Positions 1 through 6,600 of a stretch of DNA of 64,000 nucleotides are shown piece by piece. Within the stretch, counting starts at the first letter, position 1, and every line of letters begins with the position of its first letter. The position numbers and the translations under genes are program-made. Below the pieces are notes generated by a model. That model was not told the DNA's origin and ran no database searches. It saw only the letters and a program-made list of their open reading frames with translations. This stretch comes from Akkermansia massiliensis (GTDB lineage: Bacteria; Verrucomicrobiota; Verrucomicrobiia; Verrucomicrobiales; Akkermansiaceae), in contig NZ_JAMGSI010000001.1 in NCBI RefSeq assembly GCF_023516715.1, forward strand, positions 1,426,001 through 1,490,000. The letters run 5' to 3'.

Positions 1-734
1 GTATCCTGCGGTACGCACATGTATTCTTCCAGATAATCGGCTTCTGTAAGACATTTTGCCCGGCAGGATTTGAGGAATTCCTCATGGGTCATTGACTTGC
101 CCGTCTTGGCGTTGATGCGTTCGACAATGCCTGCATTCACCGCGTCCACAATGGTGACTTTATGGAAGCTCCATCCCATCGGATTGCCGTTATTGACACA
201 ATCGTTAATGAGCTGGTTAAAGACGGATTGTTTGCCGCGGTGAGTCGAGATGACGATGCGCTGGCCGCCCCACTGCGTCACGGCGGAGGATACCTTCAAC
301 AGTTTCTGCTGCTGTTTATGAACCGCATATTCATCCAGTACCACACAACCACGCTTGCCTGCCAATACATCCGGGTTGCTGGACAGGGCAAAAATGGTCC
401 GGCCTGTGGAAAAAGTAATGCTGAAGACCGTTTCGTCTTCAATGATTTCTTCTCCGAGTTCAACGGCCCCAAGATTATAGATTTCCGCCCATTTTTTGCA
501 GTCATCGACAAACAGTTTTGCCGCAGTCTTGTCCCGCGAGCATATCCACCAATCATATAATGCGCCTTTTTTGACGCAGGCACGCACCGCCTTGAGGGCG
601 GTGTATTCCGAAAAGCCCTCCTGGCGGCCTTTTTCCACCAGAATATTGTCGCTTTCGTCTTCCAGGTAACTCGCCTGGTAAGACATGCTCCGCGGCATCC
701 GTTCCGCCTTCTTGATAACATGGACCTTGCTCAT
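1..734 (-). CDS. phage terminase large subunit, Mu gp28-like (partial, C-terminus off left edge)
   Basis: This is the ATPase/nuclease motor that packages phage DNA. The reading frame is open from ATG at 734 to the window edge, about 244 residues. Near residue 60 is a tryptophan-rich segment (ALYDWWICSRDKTAAKLF), where the family has its P-loop-like motif. A Walker B-like VVLDE follows near residue 130, and the motor motif VISTHRG near 160. The nuclease domain lies beyond the edge. The gene starts 4 bases after the gp27-like stop, the same order as Mu 27-28. The P-loop is not canonical, so the call rests on Walker B, the STHRG motif and the neighbour. Confidence 0.75.
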   Translation of the reverse strand, partial: MSKVHVIKKAERMPRSMSYQASYLEDESDNILVEKGRQEGFSEYTALKAVRACVKKGALYDWWICSRDKTAAKLFVDDCKKWAEIYNLGAVELGEEIIEDETVFSITFSTGRTIFALSSNPDVLAGKRGCVVLDEYAVHKQQQKLLKVSSAVTQWGGQRIVISTHRGKQSVFNQLINDCVNNGNPMGWSFHKVTIVDAVNAGIVERINAKTGKSMTHEEFLKSCRAKCLTEADYLEEYMCVPQD

Positions 735-738
735 GGCG

Positions 739-1293
739 TTAAATCAGGTTCATGGCATTTTCAATGGCGGCAATTTGTTCTTCCGTGAGGCCATTGCCGG
801 ATTGGGCCTTTTTCTGGCTGGCCGCTTCCGCCGCGGCGGCTTCGCGGTTTTCCCGGCGGATGTCCGCCATTTCCCGGCGAAGGGACATCATGAGTTTGAT
901 AATATCCAGCATCTTGCCGGGCTTGTCGGCAATCATGGTTTGGATGTCGGACACGTCCAGGCCGTCAAGTGCGCCTTCCAGCATGTCCATGGCAGCCGCC
1001 AGTCCGGCTTCCGCAGGGCCTCCCTCTTCCGTGTATTTTTTGAGCAGGTCCACTTTCCAGGCATAGCGGTCACGGGCGGCAACCAAACGTTCCTGGCGGG
1101 CTAACCAGTCCTTGTGTGCGCCCTTGCGGTAATTGGTGACGTTCTGGGCATTAACATTGGGGTATCCCTCCGCGGCACACAAGGATGCCACATCACGCCA
1201 GGTTCCACCGTCGGCCAGACATCGGCTGACGGCATCCTGGACCCTGGCAGGCATGCGGCTGATTGCCGCCGCGGCTGTCCGGACGGTGGTCAT
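739..1293 (-). CDS. phage terminase small subunit, Mu gp27-like (DUF3486)
   Basis: 184 residues. The N-terminal third (about 1-65) looks like a DNA-binding helix-turn-helix with the segment WRDVASLCAAEGYPNVNAQN. The remainder is helical and charged, including an ADIRRENREAAAAEAA coiled-coil stretch near the C-terminus. This matches the DUF3486/gp27 family, which recognises phage DNA for packaging. Its start overlaps the stop of the upstream small gene in an ATGA junction, indicating translational coupling, and the terminase large subunit follows directly. Length and context fit the family well. Confidence 0.75.
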   Translation of the reverse strand: MTTVRTAAAAISRMPARVQDAVSRCLADGGTWRDVASLCAAEGYPNVNAQNVTNYRKGAHKDWLARQERLVAARDRYAWKVDLLKKYTEEGGPAEAGLAAAMDMLEGALDGLDVSDIQTMIADKPGKMLDIIKLMMSLRREMADIRRENREAAAAEAASQKKAQSGNGLTEEQIAAIENAMNLI

Positions 1294-1529
1294 GACAGCA
1301 GGGCCTCCTTTCCCGCGGTGAGAATTTTCCAGCGGACGCCAAACGGAGAGGGAGGCAGGCGGAGGACATATCCCAGGGCAGACAGGGTTTCCAGTTCCGC
1401 CTCTACCTGGCGGTGGTCAAATCCGGCAAGCCTCACTTCTGTAACCAGTTTTTCCGTGGACATGGAGAGGCCACCGCTGATGTTCAGCAGTTCAAGGATA
1501 AGCTGTCTTACTTTCTGCGCTTCGGTCAT
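1290..1529 (-). CDS. small phage protein at the Mu gp26 position, winged-helix-like
   Basis: 79 residues, beginning with MTEAQKVRQLILELL. The pattern of helix, helix, recognition-type helix (HRQVEAELETLSALGYV) and a beta-wing-like end suggests a winged-helix fold. No named family is recognised with certainty. Its position directly before gp27 corresponds to Mu gp26. The stop overlaps the next start (ATGA), so the two are probably translated together. An intergenic hairpin lies just upstream. A role in packaging or in regulating the late operon is inference from position only. Confidence 0.6.
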   Translation of the reverse strand: MTEAQKVRQLILELLNISGGLSMSTEKLVTEVRLAGFDHRQVEAELETLSALGYVLRLPPSPFGVRWKILTAGKEALLS

Positions 1530-1550
1530 GATGGTGGGATTTTAAAACAA

Positions 1551-1582
1551 TTCAGGCCGCGGCTTGCACACCGCGGCCTGAA
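1551..1582 (-). terminator. strong 12-bp hairpin inside late operon (terminator or attenuator)
   Basis: A perfect 12-bp inverted repeat (TTCAGGCCGCGG and its complement) encloses an 8-base loop. On the minus strand it is followed by TTGTTTT, a weak U-tract. It sits between the gp25-like and gp26-like genes, so it may lower expression of the packaging genes rather than end the transcript. Confidence 0.5.
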
Positions 1583-1588
1583 TGGCAG

Positions 1589-1945
1589 TTACTTCTCCGT
1601 AAGGCGGCCCCCTTCCAGGCGGCCTATTGACCGTTGGAGGCCCTGTAAATATTCGTTGGTGTCGTTTCGTATCTTGATGATTTCCGTGATGATGTCTTTT
1701 TTGTCCTGGGCCTGCGTTTGTTCCAGCCTGTCAATGCGGCCATCAATGCCATTGATACGCTTGTGCAGCACTTTCACATTGTCCATTGTGGCGGCTTGAC
1801 GGCTTTTCAAGATGGATACAGGCTGCTTTTCAATCTCGACGGATTGTGGTTTCCCCTGGGACTTTAGCCGCACCCACGCTTGCAAGGCGTTACCGACAAC
1901 AGACGCGACGGTGACGGCCTGCCACAGGAATTCACTGTTTTCCAT
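1589..1945 (-). CDS. small phage membrane/coiled-coil protein, Mu gp25-like (DUF2730 type)
   Basis: 118 residues from ATG at 1945, the only ATG near the 5' end; a TTG at 1966 would overlap the endolysin stop. The N-terminus (SEFLWQAVTVASVVGNAL) is a short hydrophobic segment. It is followed by a long charged region with a heptad-like pattern (INGIDGRIDRLEQTQAQDKKDI). That layout and its place between the endolysin and the gp26/27 pair match Mu gp25, a DUF2730 protein of unknown role. A lysis-associated function is possible but not shown by the sequence. Confidence 0.55.
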   Translation of the reverse strand: MENSEFLWQAVTVASVVGNALQAWVRLKSQGKPQSVEIEKQPVSILKSRQAATMDNVKVLHKRINGIDGRIDRLEQTQAQDKKDIITEIIKIRNDTNEYLQGLQRSIGRLEGGRLTEK

Positions 1946-1952
1946 GTTGGGG

Positions 1953-2492
1953 CTAGTAGTTGGCAATGCCTACGGCAATGGCTCCGCACAGATTAGAGGC
2001 GTTTTCAAGGGCCGTTTCATAGTCGGCATCGTTGTCGATGAAAAACGGCTCTACAATGACGCAGGGAGCCACGGTTCCGCGTAGCTGTGCGCCGCCGCGC
2101 TCTGTCCCGGTAATGGGCTTGATGCCCCGGTCCGGCAATCCCAGGGCCTTGACCATCTGCGTCTGGATGCACTGGGCCAGACGCTTCCCGCGGGGGGACG
2201 CATGCCAGTACAGGGTTTCCGTGCCGCTGGCCGTCTTGTTGAAAGCATTGGCATGCAGGGCCACAATCACGTCGGCGTTGGCCTCATTACAAGCCCGCAC
2301 GCAGGCAGTCATGCCCGTGCCTCCCCCTTCCGTTTCCCGGTTGACGATAACGGCCCCGTGGCCGTAACCGTTGAGATAGTTAACCAACAACTGGGCATAC
2401 GACTTCCAAAAACGGTACTCGCTCATTCCGTAATGGCTATTTTCCGCGCCAGGCGCGGACGGGCAATGTCCGATGTCGATACATACTTTCAT
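1953..2492 (-). CDS. phage endolysin, N-acetylmuramoyl-L-alanine amidase (Amidase_3)
   Basis: 179 residues, a single catalytic domain that cleaves the amide between MurNAc and the stem peptide at lysis. Expected zinc ligands are visible: H9 in CIDIGH, E25 in MSEYRF and H80 in ALHANA. The catalytic glutamate is E148 in VIVEPFF. The N-terminus has no signal peptide, so export would need a holin or a partner. The start at 2492 opens directly with the zinc-binding beta strand. Next upstream is a small membrane protein, as in many lysis cassettes. Confidence 0.88.
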   Translation of the reverse strand: MKVCIDIGHCPSAPGAENSHYGMSEYRFWKSYAQLLVNYLNGYGHGAVIVNRETEGGGTGMTACVRACNEANADVIVALHANAFNKTASGTETLYWHASPRGKRLAQCIQTQMVKALGLPDRGIKPITGTERGGAQLRGTVAPCVIVEPFFIDNDADYETALENASNLCGAIAVGIANY

Positions 2493-2516
2493 GATAGTTT
2501 TTCCTTTCTATACAGG

Positions 2517-2543
2517 TTCCGGGCGGGATGACCCCGCCCGGAA
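2517..2543 (-). other. 11-bp intergenic hairpin upstream of endolysin
   Basis: TTCCGGGCGGG pairs perfectly with CCCGCCCGGAA around a 5-base loop, lying between the small membrane protein stop and the endolysin start. No U-tract follows on the minus strand (AACCTGTATAG). An RNA-stability or attenuation element is more likely than a terminator. Confidence 0.4.
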
Positions 2544-2552
2544 AGGTTGGGG

Positions 2553-2876
2553 TTACTTGACTTGCTGGACAACGGGAGGGACGGACGTTTCCGGGGCGGC
2601 CTGCGTCCAAACCAGGGCATGCGTCTTATCGTCCCAGGTCAGTGTCCGGCCATCACGGGTGAGGGTGTATTGACCGTTCTGGATGCTGATTCCGGTATGG
2701 CCCGGAGGGTCGGCCTGCGTCTTGGAAGCGCAAGACGACTGGGTCAAGGACATCCAGGCGACGACGGCTCCAATGATGGCCCCGGCAAGGACCTTGGCCC
2801 AGTTGGAGGGGATTCTACACGCCATCAGGATGCGCGTGATGATTCCGGCAGCTTCTTCCTTGTTAATGTTATTCAT
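2553..2876 (-). CDS. small phage membrane protein next to endolysin (possible lysis accessory)
   Basis: 107 residues. A single hydrophobic segment at about 27-48 (VLAGAIIGAVVAWMSL) ends at a cysteine-containing SSCASK. It is followed by a short beta-rich hydrophilic tail (YTLTRDGRTLTWDDKTHALVW) and a proline-rich end. The N-terminus is charged and probably cytoplasmic. Position next to the amidase suggests a holin or spanin-like helper, but no family is recognised. It heads the lysis-packaging operon, directly after a terminator that separates it from the upstream exported protein. Confidence 0.6.
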   Translation of the reverse strand: MNNINKEEAAGIITRILMACRIPSNWAKVLAGAIIGAVVAWMSLTQSSCASKTQADPPGHTGISIQNGQYTLTRDGRTLTWDDKTHALVWTQAAPETSVPPVVQQVK

Positions 2877-2926
2877 GGTTCTTCATTTGTTAATTACCCT
2901 ATTTATAGGAGGGCGCCATTTTGGCA

Positions 2927-2958
2927 CAAAAAAGGCCGCACCTTGTACGGCGCGGCCT
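2927..2958 (-). terminator. intrinsic terminator after the exported-protein gene
   Basis: On the minus strand a 7-bp GC stem (AGGCCGC/GCGGCCT) with a loop containing GCCGTACAAGG is followed by six T. It separates the repressor-side genes from the late operon. The same loop core occurs in the terminator at 12,248-12,283. Confidence 0.75.
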
Positions 2959-2982
2959 GCATGGTAAAATGTTGTGGAGTTT

Positions 2983-3384
2983 TTAGTTGTTAAGCTCTTT
3001 TTCAGTTAATTCCTTGACAAACTTGTAAACCTTGTATGACCTTTCTCTATAGGTATAAACACCAATGATGCGTGCTTCTATGTCCACAGAATCACCTTCC
3101 GCTAATGGTTTTCCCTTGTATTTGTGCAGCAGCACAACCCTGCCATAATCAGGCTCCCAAGTGACAATGGTACGGCCAGCAAAGGCAGTCCAGCTTGCGC
3201 TCCCCATGTACATGAGCATGCCTTGAGGCACTTTTTGATTAAAGTACATTCGTATCTTTACAGGTTTTTCCTTAGCTAATTCTTCTTTAGGCAACGGCTC
3301 AAAGGTGTATTCTTTTTCCTCTGCCTGCCCCGTCCAGGAAAATGCCAAAGCTAAAAACAAAATAACGTAACGCATGCCAACCAT
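2983..3384 (-). CDS. small exported protein beside the repressor, candidate lysogenic-conversion gene
   Basis: 133 residues. A signal peptide is clear (RYVILFLALAFSWTGQAEE), with cleavage likely after GQA. The mature part is a small beta-rich domain. The start is MVGM at 3384 or the second methionine at 3375; both keep the signal peptide. The gene is more AT-rich than the phage structural genes, has its own terminator, and lies in the region normally transcribed in the lysogen. That is the usual setting of a moron. No family is recognised and no function is proposed. Confidence 0.55.
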   Translation of the reverse strand: MVGMRYVILFLALAFSWTGQAEEKEYTFEPLPKEELAKEKPVKIRMYFNQKVPQGMLMYMGSASWTAFAGRTIVTWEPDYGRVVLLHKYKGKPLAEGDSVDIEARIIGVYTYRERSYKVYKFVKELTEKELNN

Positions 3385-3412
3385 ATAGGATAATCGCCCA
3401 ACACCTACAAGC

Positions 3413-3694
3413 CTAAATCTTCTTAATCCATCCCACCATAGCGTCTTTCAGCAGGCATAATTTTTCCTCCGCCTGCAATGCCCTATCCCTCCATATTTTA
3501 ACTTCTGACGCCATTCCTTCTTCTTGAGTTTGCAGCAAGATGGAGAGGATTTTGTCCCGCATGCAGGATGATACATCCCCGCCATTTTCCAAGCGGACGA
3601 TATGCAAAACGCTATATCCGGACAACTCTGCAAGGTTCGACAAAGTCAATCTTGTCTTTTCTCTCAACGTCTTAAAGTCAATCTGTTTACACAT
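3413..3694 (-). CDS. XRE-type repressor-like protein, copy 1
   Basis: 93 residues. A Cro/CI helix-turn-helix occupies about 7-50 (TLREKTRLTLSNLAELSGYS, then VLHIVRLENGG). A helical tail follows (WRDRALQAEEKLCLLKDAM) that probably dimerises. The protein is a clear paralogue of the one at 3841-4134: both share the FK-LRE start, LSGYS turn, ILSILLQ and RALxAEEKL blocks. It lacks the peptidase domain of LexA/CI, so induction would not use RecA-driven cleavage. Palindromic operators lie in the gap upstream. Confidence 0.7.
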   Translation of the reverse strand: MCKQIDFKTLREKTRLTLSNLAELSGYSVLHIVRLENGGDVSSCMRDKILSILLQTQEEGMASEVKIWRDRALQAEEKLCLLKDAMVGWIKKI

Positions 3695-3749
3695 AGGACT
3701 AACACCTTACAAAGGATGACTTGTCCCGGCAATGTATCAATTCTTCAAT

Positions 3750-3767
3750 GTGTCTCACGTGAGACAC
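3750..3767. promoter_or_regulatory. perfect 18-bp palindromic operator between the two repressor genes
   Basis: GTGTCTCACGTGAGACAC reads identically on both strands. It lies 56 bases upstream of the copy-1 repressor start. With the sites at 3819 and 13,083 it shares a 16-bp frame starting TGT and ending ACA, and is probably bound by one of the two XRE proteins. Confidence 0.65.
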
Positions 3768-3818
3768 GTTTTTTCGGCGTTAACGATTAACAATAAGTAC
3801 TTATACTTTAAAGGCAAC

Positions 3819-3834
3819 TGTTCACCCGTGAACA
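3819..3834. promoter_or_regulatory. 16-bp palindromic operator between the two repressor genes
   Basis: The arms TGTTCAC and GTGAACA pair perfectly around CC. The site lies seven bases beyond the copy-2 repressor stop, so it is in the promoter region of copy 1 rather than of copy 2. A weaker relative (TGTTAACGCGTGTACA) overlaps the start of the rightward early gene at about 4165-4180. Confidence 0.6.
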
Positions 3835-3840
3835 AGTGAG

Positions 3841-4134
3841 CTAAATTTTTTTAAGCCATCCCTGCATGGCTGATTTGAGTTGATTGAGCTTTTCCTCTGC
3901 GCGTAACGCTCTATCTCGCCAATGCTGAATTTCTGTTTTGTCACCTTCTTCTGTTTTTTGTAACAGGATAGACAGGATTCTATCTCTCAGTCGTTTACTT
4001 CCTATGTCATTTAATTCTAATCCATTTATGGATGCAATGCTATAGCCAGACAACTCTGAAAGCTGGGAGAGAGTCATTCCAGATTGTTCACGGAGGCTCT
4101 TGAAATTTACGAGATTTGTATTTTTCTCTTGCAT
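3841..4134 (-). CDS. XRE-type repressor-like protein, copy 2 (divergent from early genes)
   Basis: 97 residues. The helix-turn-helix at about 10-52 (LREQSGMTLSQLSELSGYS, IASINGLELN) is followed by ILSILLQ and a helical tail (WRDRALRAEEKL), the same plan as copy 1. It is transcribed divergently from the early operon with only 29 bases between the starts, the position of Mu repressor c. Copy 2 is therefore the more likely master repressor, with copy 1 as a partner or antagonist. Which copy holds lysogeny cannot be told from sequence. Confidence 0.72.
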   Translation of the reverse strand: MQEKNTNLVNFKSLREQSGMTLSQLSELSGYSIASINGLELNDIGSKRLRDRILSILLQKTEEGDKTEIQHWRDRALRAEEKLNQLKSAMQGWLKKI

Positions 4135-4163
4135 GTTTACGAAATATGTAATACGAAAAGTGT

Positions 4164-4379
4164 ATGTTAACGCGTGTACACATTAAAAGCAATCGCCAAC
4201 TCTCCCCGGAGGTTTTGGCCGCGCGGGAAATTTTGAAGAGGAAAGGGTGGTCTTATAGGACTGCGGCCCCTTTCCTTGGTGTTACCTACCAGCAAATAAG
4301 CTTTGTCCTCAATGGACATAGGCAAAGCATATCCCTTCTTCGTCGCATTCATGCCCTCCCATATCGGAGAGGGAAATAA
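4164..4379 (+). CDS. first early gene, small helix-turn-helix protein (Ner/Cro position)
   Basis: 71 residues, basic. The segment LAAREILKRKGWSYRTAAPFLG followed by VTYQQISFVLNGHR reads as a helix-turn-helix of the Cro/Ner kind. It is the first rightward gene, opposite the copy-2 repressor, which is where Mu encodes Ner, the early-promoter down-regulator. The start at 4164 lies inside a degenerate operator-like palindrome, so repressor binding would block both promoter and start. No stronger start is visible downstream. Confidence 0.6.
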   Translation: MLTRVHIKSNRQLSPEVLAAREILKRKGWSYRTAAPFLGVTYQQISFVLNGHRQSISLLRRIHALPYRRGK

Positions 4380-4402
4380 CAACTTCAACCCCAAATACGA
4401 AA

Positions 4403-4600
4403 ATGAACGAACATCAACGCAAATATGCCCGCCGTGACCGGGAGGACAAACAGAAAGCCCTATATGGCTGCCCTCTGGTTTTCGCGCCAGAAGAAGAAAA
4501 ACACGCTATCCGCTGGGGAGCCGTCATCCTGGTCGCCTGCCTGGGTGTGTTCCTCTGGATTGTCGCCTTGGCCGTCATCGACTGTATTATTTACCGCTAA
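4403..4600 (+). CDS. small single-span membrane protein
   Basis: 65 residues. A highly charged N-terminus (HQRKYARRDREDKQKALYG) precedes one transmembrane helix at about 39-60 (GAVILVACLGVFLWIVALAVI). No family is recognised. It sits in the early operon between two HTH genes with short spacing, so it is co-expressed with transposition control functions. Superinfection exclusion is one possible role, from position only. Confidence 0.5.
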   Translation: MNEHQRKYARRDREDKQKALYGCPLVFAPEEEKHAIRWGAVILVACLGVFLWIVALAVIDCIIYR

Positions 4601-4605
4601 TAATC

Positions 4606-4884
4606 ATGACCGCGCCACTTACTGACAAGGACTGGGATGCCGTAAGCCCGGAGTTAAAGGTCCTGTGCCTGCTGCGTCTGCTGCGCCGTCCCGCTGTAAG
4701 GAAATGGGCGGCGCGTGAATTCGGTTTCCCTCCATCCGGTTCCCTCACCCAGCGGCAACTGGCCGCCTGGTGCGGCGTGGATGAATCCACTATCAGCCGA
4801 TGGGAACGGGACGCCATCATTAAAATGCGTGGAGCCGCCAGACGATGTGGCCTCACACAAGAAATTTCACAATACAAACACTAA
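4606..4884 (+). CDS. small helix-turn-helix protein of the early operon
   Basis: 92 residues. The C-terminal half contains a sigma-like or MerR-like helix-turn-helix (LTQRQLAAWCGVDESTISRW), followed by a basic stretch (RGAARRCGL). The N-terminus is helical (LKVLCLLRLLRRPAVRKW). It follows the membrane protein by five bases and ends six bases before the next start. A regulator of the phage early region is the reasonable reading; the target is unknown. Confidence 0.55.
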   Translation: MTAPLTDKDWDAVSPELKVLCLLRLLRRPAVRKWAAREFGFPPSGSLTQRQLAAWCGVDESTISRWERDAIIKMRGAARRCGLTQEISQYKH

Positions 4885-4889
4885 AAAAT

Positions 4890-5612
4890 ATGAGCAAAAA
4901 AGACATTACTCAAAACATGCTGAATTGCCTGGCGGAATACGCCAATAACGTGCGACGTGATTTAACATCCGCTTGCGCCAATGCGCTGAAAGCTGGGGCC
5001 TACCTCAACCATATCCGCACGACGAACAATATCCCCATGACGGACGCCCTGTCCCGGATTGGATTGAGCCGTGCCACCGCCTATCGCTGGATGGACGCGC
5101 ACAATACCGCTTGCAAAATCCTCGAACTACAGGCTACCCCCTCCGTTCTGGATGCGGATTTCGCGGGCCATTTGGCCGCTCTGGACGACATTGCCAAGGG
5201 CATGAGCCTGTCCCGTCTGGCACTGGGGGCTCCGGCTCCTAGCTCCGACATTGCTCGCTTGGACATCCTCCAAACAGGGGCGGAAACCGCAGAAACGGAA
5301 CAGGAGGAAGAACTCTATAAGCAAGCCGTGGAAAACGTAGAGTCCGGGAAATGGACTCTTATTCAGGCCATGCGGGCAGTCGGGGGAAAGGCTGCCCAAG
5401 ACATAGCCATCGAACGCCGTAAAGACCCCGTGTATATCGAAATCGACGAGGAAAGCAAGAAGCCCGTCGGAATCCTCCCGAAAGCCATCACCAGTCTTAA
5501 AACGGGCCTCCAAAACTGGAACGTCTTTGACGGTGAAGCAAAACGCGTCTTTGCCCAACTGTTGAAGGAAGTTCTTAGTGACCTGCCGGAAGAGCTTAAA
5601 AAGTACCTCTAA
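4890..5612 (+). CDS. phage early protein with N-terminal HTH, unknown function
   Basis: 240 residues from ATG at 4890; an upstream in-frame start at 4845 would overlap the previous gene. Residues about 48-75 read as a helix-turn-helix (TDALSRIGLSRATAYRWMDA). The middle is acidic (AETAETEQEEELYKQAVE). A second small alpha/beta part follows, and the C-terminus ends in DLPEELKKYL. The family is not recognised. It sits in the early operon before a DUF2786-type gene and the transposase. Confidence 0.5.
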   Translation: MSKKDITQNMLNCLAEYANNVRRDLTSACANALKAGAYLNHIRTTNNIPMTDALSRIGLSRATAYRWMDAHNTACKILELQATPSVLDADFAGHLAALDDIAKGMSLSRLALGAPAPSSDIARLDILQTGAETAETEQEEELYKQAVENVESGKWTLIQAMRAVGGKAAQDIAIERRKDPVYIEIDEESKKPVGILPKAITSLKTGLQNWNVFDGEAKRVFAQLLKEVLSDLPEELKKYL

Positions 5613-5624
5613 CTTTACGCGACT

Positions 5625-6296
5625 ATGAATCACGACGATTTGATAGCCAAACTTCAAAAGCTGCTCGCCCTCGCCCAGCGTGGCGAGGGCGGGGAAGCCG
5701 TCAATGCCCGCGAATTGCTGGACAAGATGATGGCCAAATACGGCATCGACGAGGCCAGCCTGACCGACATCCGCACCTTGAGATGTGCCACAGACTCCGA
5801 CGCAGAAAAGGAACTTCTGATTGTTGTCATCAGTTTTGCCCTGCAAATTCCAACGGTCCAGGTGGAAGCAGACATCATCGTCCGCACAGATGATTTTGGG
5901 ATGGACCTGAAAATGACGGTGGAACAACATGGATTGACTGCCGCTTTATTCCAACATCACCGTGTTGGGCTGGGAAGGTCCATTGAAAAACTGGCCTCAG
6001 ACCAATCCAGGCAGGCAGCCTTAATCCATGAGGAAATAGGCCGTCTGACCTCCAAAATAAGAGACCTGAAAGCCATCTCCGGCAACCTCAAAAAGACCCA
6101 GGAGAAGGCCCTTCAAATGGCCGTGTGCGCGTATGTCAACCTCAACAACCTGGTTGATTATGCTGGGTGGAAAAACGCCACCTCCGACGGTTCTGACGCC
6201 ATCCAGTCCGCCATGGCTTCATGCGTCCAAATGGACACCAACCCCAACCAACTTCCGGCACAACGCCTGGGCAACGATAACCAATCCGATGATTGA
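5625..6296 (+). CDS. phage early protein with DUF2786-like N-terminus
   Basis: 223 residues. The first 45 (IAKLQKLLALAQRGEGGEAVNARELLDKMMAKYGI) match the DUF2786 pattern found in many phage and plasmid proteins. The rest holds a hydrophobic strand (LLIVVISFALQIPTVQV) and a helical C-terminal region. The biochemical role of DUF2786 is not settled. The stop overlaps the start of the next gene (ATGATTGA), indicating coupled translation. Confidence 0.6.
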   Translation: MNHDDLIAKLQKLLALAQRGEGGEAVNARELLDKMMAKYGIDEASLTDIRTLRCATDSDAEKELLIVVISFALQIPTVQVEADIIVRTDDFGMDLKMTVEQHGLTAALFQHHRVGLGRSIEKLASDQSRQAALIHEEIGRLTSKIRDLKAISGNLKKTQEKALQMAVCAYVNLNNLVDYAGWKNATSDGSDAIQSAMASCVQMDTNPNQLPAQRLGNDNQSDD

Positions 6297-6582
6297 TTTA
6301 CCCATCATAGAACGGCAAATCCGTCTTAGGGCGGCCTATCGTTCCCTACGCCATAGTATCTACAGTGACCGTGAATTGTCCCGTATGGAATGGGAGCGTG
6401 ATTGCTGCCGCTATCCCCTGCGCGGCTATTTCAGGCAAAGAATGTACGAGAACATTAAAGCAGCCTGGTTCCTACGTAGCATCAGCAGGGGGACGTACCG
6501 CATCATCATGCGGAGTCAAAACGCATCTTGGGATGATGCCACCATCAACCTCGGCAAGGGCAAATGCCATTTTTCTAAATAA
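6289..6582 (+). CDS. small basic protein that ends with a transposase-like catalytic motif
   Basis: 97 residues, very basic, from ATG at 6289, which overlaps the previous stop. Most of the protein is helical and arginine-rich (LRAAYRSLRHSIYSDRELSR). The last 20 residues include ASWDDATIN followed by LG. The transposase encoded 18 bases downstream has the same nine residues at its first catalytic aspartate. The nucleotide sequences also match over this stretch with silent differences, so this is an old duplication rather than a recent one. Function is unknown. Confidence 0.5.
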   Translation: MIDLPIIERQIRLRAAYRSLRHSIYSDRELSRMEWERDCCRYPLRGYFRQRMYENIKAAWFLRSISRGTYRIIMRSQNASWDDATINLGKGKCHFSK

Positions 6583-6600
6583 TTCCTGATTCAATTTATC

